64,000 bases of DNA from the NCBI RefSeq assembly GCF_001704635.1, contig NZ_MAXF01000116.1:1-64000 (forward strand), in the 5' to 3' direction. Below the pieces are notes generated by a model. The model had not been told where the DNA came from. It was given only the letters and a program-made list of their open reading frames with translations, and ran no database searches. This document shows, piece after piece, positions 1-8,070 of this stretch. This DNA is from Streptomyces sparsogenes (GTDB lineage Bacteria; Actinomycetota; Actinomycetes; Streptomycetales; Streptomycetaceae). Each line of letters opens with the position of its first letter. Position 1 is the stretch's first letter. Made by a program: the position numbers and the translations under genes.

Positions 1-1548
1 TGGCCTGGGATCAACAACATCGCCGCGGCCAAGAACCGCCCGCTGGTCATCGTCGTGAACGACAACGAGCGGTCGTACTCGCCGACCATCGGCGGCCTGG
101 CGAACCACCTGGCCACCCTCCGCACCACCGACGGCTACGAGCGCTTCCTGGCCCGCGGCAAGGACATCCTGGAGCGCACCCCGGTGGTCGGCCGGCCGCT
201 GTACGAGACGCTGCACGGCGCCAAGAAGGGGCTCAAGGACTTCATCGCCCCGCAGGGCATGTTCGAGGACCTGGGGCTGAAGTACGTCGGCCCGATCGAC
301 GGCCACGACATCGAGGCGCTGGAGTCCGCGCTGCAGCGGGCGAAGCGTTTCGGCGGCCCGGTCATCGTGCACTGCCTCACCGAGAAGGGGCGCGGCTACA
401 CCCCGGCCGAGCAGGACGAGACCGACCGCTTCCACGGCATCGGCCCGATCCACCCCGACACCGGGCTGCCCATCACCGCGGCGGGCGCCGACTGGACCTC
501 GGTCTTCGGCGAGGAGATGGTCCGGCTCGGCGAGGAGCGCGAGGACATCGTCGCGATCACCGCGGCGATGCTGCACCCGGTGGGCCTCACCAAGTTCGCC
601 GAGCGCTTCCCGGACCGGGTCTTCGACGTCGGCATCGCCGAGCAGCACGCGGCCGTCTCGGCGGCGGGCCTGGCCACCGGCGGGCTGCACCCGGTCTTCG
701 CGGTCTACGCCACCTTCCTCAACCGCGCCTTCGACCAGGTCCTGATGGATGTGGCGCTGCACAGGTGCGGGGTGACCTTCGTGCTCGACCGGGCCGGGAT
801 CACCGGCACCGACGGCGCCTCGCACAACGGCATGTGGGACCTGTCGCTGCTCCAGGTCGTCCCGGGCCTGCGGATCGCCGCCCCGCGCGACGCCGACCAG
901 GTCCGCGCCCAGCTGCGCGAGGCCGTGGAGGTGGAGGACGCCCCCACGGTGGTGCGCTACTCCAAGGGCGCGGTCGGCCCGGCGGTGCGCGCGGTGGGCC
1001 GGATCGGCGGCATGGACGTGCTGCGCGAGCCCGCCCCGGCGGACGCGGAGCGGCCGGACGTTCTGCTGGTGTCGGTCGGCGCGCTGGCCCCGATGTGCCT
1101 GGAAGTAGCGGACCTTCTGGACAAGCAGGGCATTTCGACCACGGTGGTGGACCCGCGCTGGGTCAAGCCGGTGGACGAGGAGCTGCCCGCGCTCGCCGAG
1201 CGCCACCGCGTCGTGGTCACCGTCGAGGACAACATCCGGGTGGGCGGCGTGGGCTCCGCCATCGCGCAGGCGCTGCGCGACTCCGGGGTCGACATGCCGC
1301 TGCGCGACTTCGGCATCCCGCCGCGCTTCCTCGACCATGCCTCCCGCAAGGAGGTCATGGCGGAGATCGGGCTGACCGCCCCCGACATCGCCCGCCAGGT
1401 CACCGGCCTGGTGTCCAGGATCGGCGGACGCTACGAGAGCGACGCGGCCCAGTCCGCCGAGTCGGCCGGGGCGGGCCGGTCCGCCGAGCGCACCGGGCCC
1501 GGGGCCGCACCGAAGGCGCCCACCGCCGCCGAGCCCGTGCGCGACTGA
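1..1548 (+). CDS. dxs: 1-deoxy-D-xylulose-5-phosphate synthase, 3' part
   Basis: Cytosolic TPP enzyme that condenses pyruvate with glyceraldehyde 3-phosphate to give DXP, the entry step of the MEP isoprenoid pathway. The frame is open through base 1 (WPGINNIAAAKNRP...), so the gene begins left of the window and the GTG at 55 is an internal valine. Visible are the end of the TPP-binding region (VVNDNERSYSPTIGG), the pyrimidine-binding transketolase domain with the catalytic-glutamate motif DVGIAEQHA near bases 625-660, and the C-terminal transketolase domain (SVGALAPMCLEVADLL, VEDNIRVGGVGSAIA). The last 40 or so residues are an Ala/Ser/Pro-rich tail that looks disordered. A strong hairpin terminator lies about 180 bp after the stop. 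Only the N-terminal part is missing and the identification is secure. Confidence 0.97.
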   Translation, partial: WPGINNIAAAKNRPLVIVVNDNERSYSPTIGGLANHLATLRTTDGYERFLARGKDILERTPVVGRPLYETLHGAKKGLKDFIAPQGMFEDLGLKYVGPIDGHDIEALESALQRAKRFGGPVIVHCLTEKGRGYTPAEQDETDRFHGIGPIHPDTGLPITAAGADWTSVFGEEMVRLGEEREDIVAITAAMLHPVGLTKFAERFPDRVFDVGIAEQHAAVSAAGLATGGLHPVFAVYATFLNRAFDQVLMDVALHRCGVTFVLDRAGITGTDGASHNGMWDLSLLQVVPGLRIAAPRDADQVRAQLREAVEVEDAPTVVRYSKGAVGPAVRAVGRIGGMDVLREPAPADAERPDVLLVSVGALAPMCLEVADLLDKQGISTTVVDPRWVKPVDEELPALAERHRVVVTVEDNIRVGGVGSAIAQALRDSGVDMPLRDFGIPPRFLDHASRKEVMAEIGLTAPDIARQVTGLVSRIGGRYESDAAQSAESAGAGRSAERTGPGAAPKAPTAAEPVRD

Positions 1549-1553
1549 GCTCC

Positions 1554-1706
1554 GCGCCGGGCCGGGTTCCGCGCCGGGCCGGGTTCCGCAGCGGGCCGGG
1601 TTCCATGCCGGGCCAGGTTCCGCAGCGGGCTGGGTTCCGTGGCGGGCCGAGTTCTGTAGCGGGCTGGGCTCCGCGCCGGACCGGCTTCCGTAACGGGTCG
1701 GGTTCC
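1554..1706. repeat. Nine-unit 17-bp tandem repeat array
   Basis: Nine consecutive 17-bp units follow the dxs stop. Units 1 and 2 are identical (gcgccgggccgggttcc) and the others differ at a few positions. Every unit keeps a gggNNgg core and ends in a ttcc-like tetramer. A degenerate tenth unit follows. The period is not a multiple of three and no convincing frame uses it, so it is non-coding. It fills most of the 348-bp gap between dxs and the permease gene. Confidence 0.9.
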
Positions 1707-1726
1707 GTACGGCTGGTTTCTTTGCC

Positions 1727-1774
1727 GGGCCGGTCGGGGTCGCCGCGCGACACGCGCGGTGCTCCGACCGGCCC
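1727..1774 (+). terminator. Hairpin terminator after dxs
   Basis: An 11-bp outer stem (1727-1737 with 1764-1774, gggccggtcgg/ccgaccggccc) encloses a second stem (1741-1749 with 1753-1761) closed by a 3-nt loop. A short tgctttt tract follows. The structure and position fit an intrinsic terminator for dxs. Confidence 0.8.
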
Positions 1775-1896
1775 AGTGCTTTTCCGAGCCTTTCTGCCCC
1801 CATCGGGTGAATCCGCCCTGCCCGAGAGTGTGCATACATCCCCGATGTCCGGTTAGCAGAACCATGTCGCGCACGGGCAGGTGTGGAGGTGGCGCG

Positions 1897-3483
1897 GTGA
1901 ACACGAGAGAACCCAGCAGCGGGGGCGCCGGAGACAGGGGCGGGGATACGGGCGGGGGCAGGGGCGGCGCCAGGGGTCGCGGAGGCCTGTTCCGGACCAA
2001 GTCCGTGGAGCAGTCCATCCGGGACACCGAGGAGCCCGAGCACGCCCTGACCAGGACGCTGTCCGCCCTCGACCTGACCGTCTTCGGCGTCGGCGTCATC
2101 ATCGGCACCGGCATCTTCGTACTGACCGGAGCCGTCGCCAAACAACAGGCGGGCCCCGCGACCGCGCTCGCCTTCGTGGCCGCCGGGATCGCCTGCGCGC
2201 TGGCCGCGCTGTGCTACGCCGAGTTCGCCTCCACCGTGCCGGTGGCCGGCTCCGCGTACACCTTCTCGTACGCCTCGCTCGGCGAACTGCCCGCCTGGAT
2301 CATCGGCTGGGACCTGGTCCTGGAATTCGCCCTGGCCACCGCCGTGGTGGCGGTCGGCTGGTCCGGCTATGTGCGCTCGCTGCTGGACAACATCGGATGG
2401 CACCTGCCGGCCGCGCTGTCCGGCCCCGACGCGGCCCACGGCTTCGGCTTCGACATCCTCGCCTTCCTGCTGGTGCTGCTGCTGACCGCGATCCTGGTCC
2501 TGGGCATGAAGCTGTCCGCGCACATCACCGCCGTCGTGGTGGCGGTGAAGGTGGCGGTGGTGCTGCTGGTCATCATCGCCGGAGCCTTCTTCATCAACAC
2601 CGACAACTACCACCCCTTCATCCCCGAGGCCCGGGGCACGGTCTCCAGCGAAGGGCTCAAGGCCCCGCTGATCGAGGTGATGTTCGGCTACCAGCAGACC
2701 ACCTTCGGCGTCCAGGGCATCTTCACCGCCGCCGCCGTGGTCTTCTTCGCCTTCATCGGCTTCGACATCGTGGCCACCACGGCCGAGGAGACCAGGAACC
2801 CGCAGCGGGACATGCCGCGCGGCATCCTCGGCTCGCTCTTCATCTGCACCGTGCTCTACGTCGCGGTGTCAGTGGTGGTCACCGGCATGCAGAAGTACAC
2901 CCGACTGTCGGTGGACGCCCCGCTGGCCGACGCCTTCAAGGCGACCGGGCACCCCTTCTACGCGGGCCTGATCAGCTTCGGCGCGGCCATCGGTCTCATC
3001 ACCGTCTGCATGATCCTGCTGCTCGGGCAGACCCGCGTCTTCTTCGCGATGAGCCGCGACGGACTGCTGCCCAGGATCTTCTCGAAGGTCCACCCGAAGT
3101 ACGCCACGCCGTACCGCTCGACGATCGTGCTCGGCGTCGTCATCGCCGTCGTGGCCGGGTTCACCAGCATCTCCGAGCTGGCGGCGCTGGTGAACATCGG
3201 CACCCTCTTCGCCTTCGTGGTGGTCGCCCTCGGCGTCCTCGTGCTCCGCCGCACCCGCCCCGACCTGCCCCGCGCCTTCCGCGCCCCCTGGGTGCCCGTA
3301 CTGCCGGTGGCCTCGATCGCCGCCTCGGTGTGGCTGATGCTGAATCTGCCCACCGAGACCTGGGTGCGATTCGGGGTGTGGATGGCGATCGGCTTCGTCC
3401 TGTACTTCCTGTACGGGCGCAGGCACAGCAGGCTGGGCGCGGCGGGGCGCGGCGCCAAGGCGCCGCCTCCGGCCGGGCGTTAG
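1897..3483 (+). CDS. APC-family amino acid permease
   Basis: Integral membrane amino-acid transporter of the APC superfamily, probably of the cationic amino-acid type. The 528-residue product has a Gly/Arg-rich cytosolic N-terminus, the first-helix motif GVIIGTGIFVLTG near residue 70, and about 12 hydrophobic segments to a basic C-terminus. The conserved central motif FIGFDIVATTAEETRNPQRD is present. GTG at 1897 is chosen because GGAGG at 1885-1889 sits 7 nt upstream and the family-typical FRTKSVEQSIRDTEEPEH begins soon after. An in-frame ATG at 1864 is a possible alternative. The substrate cannot be told from sequence. Confidence 0.92.
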   Translation: MNTREPSSGGAGDRGGDTGGGRGGARGRGGLFRTKSVEQSIRDTEEPEHALTRTLSALDLTVFGVGVIIGTGIFVLTGAVAKQQAGPATALAFVAAGIACALAALCYAEFASTVPVAGSAYTFSYASLGELPAWIIGWDLVLEFALATAVVAVGWSGYVRSLLDNIGWHLPAALSGPDAAHGFGFDILAFLLVLLLTAILVLGMKLSAHITAVVVAVKVAVVLLVIIAGAFFINTDNYHPFIPEARGTVSSEGLKAPLIEVMFGYQQTTFGVQGIFTAAAVVFFAFIGFDIVATTAEETRNPQRDMPRGILGSLFICTVLYVAVSVVVTGMQKYTRLSVDAPLADAFKATGHPFYAGLISFGAAIGLITVCMILLLGQTRVFFAMSRDGLLPRIFSKVHPKYATPYRSTIVLGVVIAVVAGFTSISELAALVNIGTLFAFVVVALGVLVLRRTRPDLPRAFRAPWVPVLPVASIAASVWLMLNLPTETWVRFGVWMAIGFVLYFLYGRRHSRLGAAGRGAKAPPPAGR

Positions 3484-3499
3484 GCCGTGTCCGGTGGGC

Positions 3500-4531
3500 T
3501 TAAGCGGTGAGGTGCCGCTCCAGGTCCGCCACGACCTCGTCGGCCGCCATCACCCCGAGGCCCAGGTACCAGGTCTCGTCCGGGACGTCGTAGGCGTGGC
3601 CGGCCTTGACCGCCTTCAGGTTCTTCCAGAGCGGATTGCCCTGGGCCTTGGAGCGGTCCGTGGCCTTCGGGTCGCCGTAGACGCCGGTGAAGATGTAGTC
3701 GGCGTCGGCCTGGTCGATGTTCTCGGCGCTGATCTCGGCGGCGAGGTCCTCGATGTCCTGGTTCTTCGGGCGCGGGATGCCCGCGTCCTTGAGGATCGTG
3801 CCGATGAACGAGGCGTTGGCGTAGAGGCGGATCACGCCGTCGGGCAGGAACCGGAGCATGGTGACGGTCGGCTTCTCGGCGCCCAGCTTCCTGCCCAGCG
3901 CCTTGACCTTCTTGTCGTAGTCGGCGAGTTCCTCCTTCGCCTTGGCCGTCTTGTCGAGCGCGGCGGCGTTGAGGAGGTAGTTCTGCTTCCAGGTGAAGCC
4001 GGGGCGGATGGAGAACACGGTCGGCGCGATCTTCGACAGCTCGTCGTACTTGTCGGCGGCGCGCAGCTGGCTGCCGAGGATCAGATCGGGCTTGAGCGCG
4101 GCGATGGCCTCGAGGTTGAGGTTGTTGATGGTGCCGACGTTCTTCGGGTCGCCCGCCTCCTTCTTCAGGTAGGAGGGCAGCTCCGGGGAGCCTTCGGTGG
4201 GTGCCAGGCCGACCGGCTTGATGCCGAGCGACACCACGTTGTCCAGCTCGCCGACGTCCAGCACGACCACCCGCTTCGGCTGGGCCTTGATCTCGGTGCT
4301 GCCCATGGCGTGGTCGATGGTGCGCGGCCACTCGCCGGGCTTGGCGTCCGTGCCCATCGCGGCGGTCTTCTCGGCCGCGCTCGCGAAGTCCTTGCCGTCC
4401 TTGGAGACGGACTTCTTGCCGCCCTGCCCGCCGTCGCCTTCCTTCCCGCTGTCGGAGGAGCCGCAGGCCGCGAGGGAGAGCGCGGCGGCGACGAGGGCGA
4501 CGGCGGCGGTACCGCGACGTCGGTAGGACAT
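3500..4531 (-). CDS. Iron-siderophore ABC transporter substrate-binding lipoprotein
   Basis: Extracellular lipoprotein of the FecB/FhuD class that captures a ferric siderophore for the permease-ATPase genes upstream. The 343-aa product begins MSYRRRGTAAVALV, and its signal peptide ends in a lipobox (LAAC) followed by a Gly/Ser/Lys linker. The ligand-binding fold shows VVVLDVGELDNVVSLGIKPV and later ALKPDLILGSQLRA, typical of the family. The ATG at 4531 is chosen because its complement shows AGGAG (4539-4543) 7 nt upstream; an ATG at 4552 would place residues before the signal peptide. It has its own iron box at 4557-4575, so it can probably be transcribed apart from the operon. The siderophore is unknown. 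Confidence 0.93.
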   Translation of the reverse strand: MSYRRRGTAAVALVAAALSLAACGSSDSGKEGDGGQGGKKSVSKDGKDFASAAEKTAAMGTDAKPGEWPRTIDHAMGSTEIKAQPKRVVVLDVGELDNVVSLGIKPVGLAPTEGSPELPSYLKKEAGDPKNVGTINNLNLEAIAALKPDLILGSQLRAADKYDELSKIAPTVFSIRPGFTWKQNYLLNAAALDKTAKAKEELADYDKKVKALGRKLGAEKPTVTMLRFLPDGVIRLYANASFIGTILKDAGIPRPKNQDIEDLAAEISAENIDQADADYIFTGVYGDPKATDRSKAQGNPLWKNLKAVKAGHAYDVPDETWYLGLGVMAADEVVADLERHLTA

Positions 4532-4556
4532 GGCAAGGCTCCTGTCACGCAAGTTC

Positions 4557-4575
4557 TTAGGCGAGGCTTACCTTA
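4557..4575 (-). promoter_or_regulatory. Iron box (DmdR/IdeR-type operator) before the lipoprotein gene
   Basis: TTAGGCGAGGCTTACCTTA matches the actinobacterial iron-box consensus TTAGGTTAGGCTAACCTAA at 15 of 19 positions and keeps the dyad. It lies 26 bp upstream of the lipoprotein start and overlaps the 3' end of the ATPase gene. Repression by Fe2+-loaded DmdR/IdeR is inferred from the motif. Confidence 0.85.
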
Positions 4576-5407
4576 TGTGGCCTGTGGCTGCCGGGGTAGC
4601 ACCGCCCCCGTCCCCCGACCGCCGCGGGGCGCCCGGCACCACGAGCGGATCGCCGGTCACCGGATCCGGTACGACGACCGAGGCCAGCCCGAACACCTCC
4701 CGCACCAGCTCGGCCGTCACGATGTCACCCGGCGCGCCCTGCGCCACGATCCGGCCGCCCCGCATGGCGATCAGATGGTCGGCGTAGCGCGCCGCCTGGT
4801 TCAGGTCGTGCAGGACCGCGACCACGGTGCGGCCGCGGTCGTGGTTGAGCTGCCGCACCAGGTCCAGCACCTCCACCTGGTGGGCGATGTCGAGATAGGT
4901 CGTCGGCTCGTCGAGCAGCAGCAGGTCGGTGTCCTGGGCCAGCGCCATGGCGATCCACACCCGCTGCCGCTGGCCGCCGGAGAGCTCGTCGACGGGGCGG
5001 TCCGCGAGTTCGGCGGTGCCGGTGCGCTCCATCGCCTCGCCGACGGCCCGTTCGTCCGCCTCCGACCACTGCTGCCACCACTTCTGGTGCGGCTGCCGCC
5101 CGCGCGAGACCAGGTCCGCCACCGTGATCCCCTCCGGCGGCACCGGCGTCTGCGGCAGCAGCCCGATCGCCTGGGCGATCCGCTTGGTGGGCAGCCGGGA
5201 CAGCTCGGTGCCGTCCAGCAGCACGGCCCCGCGCCGCGGCCGCAGCAGCCGGCCGAGCGCCCGCAACAGGGTGGACTTGCCGCACGCGTTGGGGCCGACG
5301 ATCACCGTGACCTTCCCGTGCGGGATCTCCAGGTCGAGGTCGTCGACGACCGTGCGGTCCTCGTACGCGAGGGTGAGCCCCCGCGCGGTCAGGCGGTTGT
5401 CGGTCAC
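4568..5407 (-). CDS. Iron-siderophore ABC transporter ATP-binding protein
   Basis: Cytosolic ATPase that powers the two permeases encoded just upstream, of the FepC/FecE class. Of 279 residues, the Walker A is GPNACGKS near residue 37, the signature is LSGGQRQRVWIAMALAQD near 143, and Walker B is LLLLDEPTTYLD near 165, followed by an H-loop (VAVLHDLNQAARYAD). All motifs are intact. The GTG start overlaps the stop of the preceding permease gene by 4 bp (GTGA), so translation is likely coupled. The last codons overlap the iron box of the next gene. Confidence 0.96.
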   Translation of the reverse strand: MTDNRLTARGLTLAYEDRTVVDDLDLEIPHGKVTVIVGPNACGKSTLLRALGRLLRPRRGAVLLDGTELSRLPTKRIAQAIGLLPQTPVPPEGITVADLVSRGRQPHQKWWQQWSEADERAVGEAMERTGTAELADRPVDELSGGQRQRVWIAMALAQDTDLLLLDEPTTYLDIAHQVEVLDLVRQLNHDRGRTVVAVLHDLNQAARYADHLIAMRGGRIVAQGAPGDIVTAELVREVFGLASVVVPDPVTGDPLVVPGAPRRSGDGGGATPAATGHIR

Positions 5408-6483
5408 GCGGTGCCTCCGGAACGGCTACGGGTGCGGATGAGCAGCCACATCAGATACGGGGCGCCCACCAGGGCGGTGAACACGCCGACCGGCAGCTCG
5501 ATCGGCGAGAACAGCCTGCGGGCCAGCAGGTCCGCGACGACCACCACCAGCGCCCCGGTCAGCGCCGAGCACACCAGCGGAGGCTGCTCGGTGCGGGCGA
5601 GCCGGCGGGCGATCTGCGGCGCCAGCAGCGCCACGAAGTCCACCGGGCCGGCGGCGCCCGTGGCGACGGACGCGAGCACCACCCCGATGGCGCTCAGCCC
5701 CAGCCGGACCCGGTCCAGCCGGATGCCGAGCGCGGTGGCCGTGTCGTCGTCGAGCGAGACCCCGCGCCGCGCCTGCGCCGCCCACAGCAGCGGCACCACG
5801 AGCAGCAGCAGCGCCGTCGCGAGCGGCGCGGCCTGCTCGTAACCGCGGCCGTTGAGCGACCCGGTGAGCCAGACCTTGGCCTGCTGGGCCACCAGATAGT
5901 CGCCCTTGGTCAGGAACAGCCGGGACAGCGAGCCCAGGGCCACCGAGATGCCGATGCCGATGAGCACGAAGCGGGAGGCGCTGAGCCCCTTGCGCCAGGC
6001 GAACAGGTACACCAGCGCGGCGGCGGCCAGACCGCCGCCGACCGACACATACGGCAGGGCGGTGTACGAGGTGACGCCGAAGGTCATGGCGGCGACCGTG
6101 GCGGCGCCCGCGCCGTGCGTCACCCCGATGACGTCGGGGCTGGCGAGGGGGTTGCGGGCCACGGTCTGGATCAGCGCGCCGGCCACCCCGAAGGCCGCGC
6201 CCACCAGCAGGCCGGTCACCAGGCGCGGCAGCCGCAGGGTGCCCACCACCAGCTCGTCGGGGCTGGGCTGCCCCAGCAGCACGCGGACGACCTCCGTCGG
6301 CGCGACGAACGACTCGCCGACGCACAGCGACGCCACGACGGCCACGGCCAGCACGGCGGCGAGGGCGACGGCCGCCACGGCGGCCCGCCGGTGCACCAGG
6401 AAGCTGCCCCGCCCGGCCCTGACCACGGTGTATCCGGCGGCGCGCACGGCCGGCCGGGAGACGTCATGATCAAGGGCGCTCAC
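5404..6483 (-). CDS. FecCD-family siderophore permease (second subunit)
   Basis: Membrane permease of the iron-siderophore importer, FepG/FecD class, 359 aa with about 8-10 hydrophobic segments. Family motifs are visible: LRLPRLVTGLLVGAAFGVAG near residue 85, NPLASPDVIGVTHGAG near 115, and GAAGPVDFVALLAPQIAR near 270. The GTG start at 6483 overlaps the stop of the upstream permease by 4 bp. A longer frame continues upstream, but it reads through the other permease gene out of phase and is not used. It probably pairs with the upstream permease as a heterodimer. Confidence 0.95.
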   Translation of the reverse strand: MSALDHDVSRPAVRAAGYTVVRAGRGSFLVHRRAAVAAVALAAVLAVAVVASLCVGESFVAPTEVVRVLLGQPSPDELVVGTLRLPRLVTGLLVGAAFGVAGALIQTVARNPLASPDVIGVTHGAGAATVAAMTFGVTSYTALPYVSVGGGLAAAALVYLFAWRKGLSASRFVLIGIGISVALGSLSRLFLTKGDYLVAQQAKVWLTGSLNGRGYEQAAPLATALLLLVVPLLWAAQARRGVSLDDDTATALGIRLDRVRLGLSAIGVVLASVATGAAGPVDFVALLAPQIARRLARTEQPPLVCSALTGALVVVVADLLARRLFSPIELPVGVFTALVGAPYLMWLLIRTRSRSGGTA

Positions 6484-7481
6484 GCTGCCACCGCCTTCCT
6501 GCGGACCAGGGCGATCAGGAACGGCACGCCCGCCAGCGCGGTCATCACGGACACCGGCACCTCCGAGGGCGGGAAGACGACGCGGCCGATGACGTCCGAG
6601 AGGAGGAGCATCACCGGGCCGAGCAGCGCGGCCATGGGCAGCAGCCAGCGGTGGGCGGTGCCGACGAGGGCGCGCGCGATGTGCGGCACCGCCAGGCCGG
6701 TGAAGGCGATGGGCCCGGCGGCCGCGACCGCGACGCCGGTCAGCACGGTCGCGCCCGCCGTGCCGGCCAGCCGCAGCAGCGCGACGTTGCGGCCGAGCCC
6801 CCGGGCGACGTCGTCGCCGAGGGCGAGCGCGTCCAGACCCCGGGCCATGGCCAGCACCAGCAGCAGCCCGAGGGCCAGGAACGGCCAGGTCTGGCCGGCG
6901 ATCGTCGCGTCCCGCCCGCTCAGCGAGCCCACGTCCCAGAAGCGGAACTCGTCCAGCGCCCGGGCGTTGGTGGTGACGATCGCCGAGACCACCGAGGCGA
7001 TGAACGCGTTCATCGCGGCCCCGGCCAGGGCCAGTTTGACCGGGGAGGCGCCCCCGCGCCCGCCGCTGGCCACCGCGTAGACGCACACCGCCGCGGCCGC
7101 CGCGCCCGCGAACGCGAACCAGACGTAGCCGGTCAGCGTGTGCACCCCGAAGAAGGCGATCGCGCACACCACGCCCAGCGAGGCCCCCTGGCTGATGCCC
7201 AGGATCCCGGGCTCGGCGATCGGGTTGCGGGTGATGCCCTGGAGCACGGTGCCGGCCACGGCGAGGGCGGCCCCCACCATGACGCCGATGACGGTCCGCG
7301 GCACCCGCAGCGACCGTACGACCTGGGCGTTGTCGCTCGTACCGCCGTGCAGCAGGGCGTCGTAGACCTCGGTGAGGGAGATCTGGCGGCTGCCGATAGC
7401 CAGACTCGCCGCCACGGCGACCAGGAGCAGCAGCGCCGCCGCGGATATCCAGCCGACGCGACGGCGCGCGACTCCCGACAT
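6480..7481 (-). CDS. FecCD-family siderophore permease (first subunit)
   Basis: First gene of the iron-importer operon, FepD/FecC class, 333 aa. The N-terminal membrane segment (WISAAALLLLVAVAASLAIG) is followed by the family motifs LRVPRTVIGVMVGAALAVAG, NPIAEPGILGISQGASLG and AAAGPIAFTGLAVPHIARALVG. ATG at 7481 precedes MSGVARRRVGW. A purine-rich stretch (AGAGAGTAGGG on the coding strand) lies upstream, and an iron box is centred 50 bp upstream. The downstream permease, ATPase and lipoprotein genes follow with 4-bp overlaps or a short gap, so the set is one iron-regulated operon. Confidence 0.95.
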   Translation of the reverse strand: MSGVARRRVGWISAAALLLLVAVAASLAIGSRQISLTEVYDALLHGGTSDNAQVVRSLRVPRTVIGVMVGAALAVAGTVLQGITRNPIAEPGILGISQGASLGVVCAIAFFGVHTLTGYVWFAFAGAAAAAVCVYAVASGGRGGASPVKLALAGAAMNAFIASVVSAIVTTNARALDEFRFWDVGSLSGRDATIAGQTWPFLALGLLLVLAMARGLDALALGDDVARGLGRNVALLRLAGTAGATVLTGVAVAAAGPIAFTGLAVPHIARALVGTAHRWLLPMAALLGPVMLLLSDVIGRVVFPPSEVPVSVMTALAGVPFLIALVRRKAVAA

Positions 7482-7521
7482 TCGCCCTACTCTCTTCCGT
7501 ACTCCCGGCCCAGGCCCGCGC

Positions 7522-7540
7522 TTAGCGAAGGCTTGCCTAA
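7522..7540 (-). promoter_or_regulatory. Iron box upstream of the siderophore importer operon
   Basis: TTAGCGAAGGCTTGCCTAA matches the DmdR/IdeR consensus TTAGGTTAGGCTAACCTAA at 14 of 19 positions, including both outer half-sites. It lies 41 bp upstream of the first permease start. Iron-dependent repression of the whole operon is inferred. Confidence 0.85.
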
Positions 7541-7564
7541 GGGTACGTGGCGCCGGCGGGCCGC

Positions 7565-7966
7565 TCAGTCGGCGGGGCGGACCGCGCGCGGGCCCGTGAC
7601 CTCCGCCCCGAGCGCCCGCACCCGCTCCCTCAGCTCGCGGTCGGCGGTCACCACCAGGCAGGGCCGCCCCGGTTCGCGGCCTGCCACCACCTCCACCAGC
7701 CGGTCGTCGCCGCTGCCGGCCGCCCGCTCCACCCGCACGCCCGGCACGGGCGCGACCTCCCGCGCGGCGCCCTCCACCACGAGCACGAGGTCCACGGGCG
7801 GCCGCCCGGCCCACTCCGGGACCCCGGGGCGCGGCGGCAGCCCGCGCCCGGCGAGGGCGGCGAGCCGGTCCCGCAGCCGCTCCGCCGCGCCGTGCCGGTC
7901 CCGCCACCAGCCGTCGGGCACCGAACCGATGACATTCGCCGCGTCCACGACGACCAGGCCTTCCAT
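7565..7966 (-). CDS. NYN/PIN-like domain protein (YacP-like)
   Basis: A 133-aa protein with the layout of an NYN (PIN-like nuclease) domain. The strand VVVDAANVIGS at residues 5-15 carries the first acidic residue, GDDRLVEVV is near residue 85, and the final strand LVVTADRELRERVRALG near 103-119 supplies further acidic residues. This pattern is shared with YacP and other Mg2+-dependent RNases. Homologues in Streptomyces are often labelled NTP pyrophosphohydrolase, which the sequence does not support. It is divergent from the gene at 8071, with about 100 bp between the two starts. RNA cleavage is an inference. Confidence 0.75.
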   Translation of the reverse strand: MEGLVVVDAANVIGSVPDGWWRDRHGAAERLRDRLAALAGRGLPPRPGVPEWAGRPPVDLVLVVEGAAREVAPVPGVRVERAAGSGDDRLVEVVAGREPGRPCLVVTADRELRERVRALGAEVTGPRAVRPAD

Positions 7967-8070
7967 AGGGCAGGCAAAATACTATGGGTGGCGTCGCGTC
8001 AGTAGGGGGCGCGCCAGCCCCGTGGAGGCACACCCCAGGGGATCGACGTCAGGGAAGGTTGCAGCGGGCC

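Noticed and set aside
1554..1706. Tandem array considered as a CRISPR
   Set aside because: Units are contiguous without unique spacers and no cas gene is in the window.
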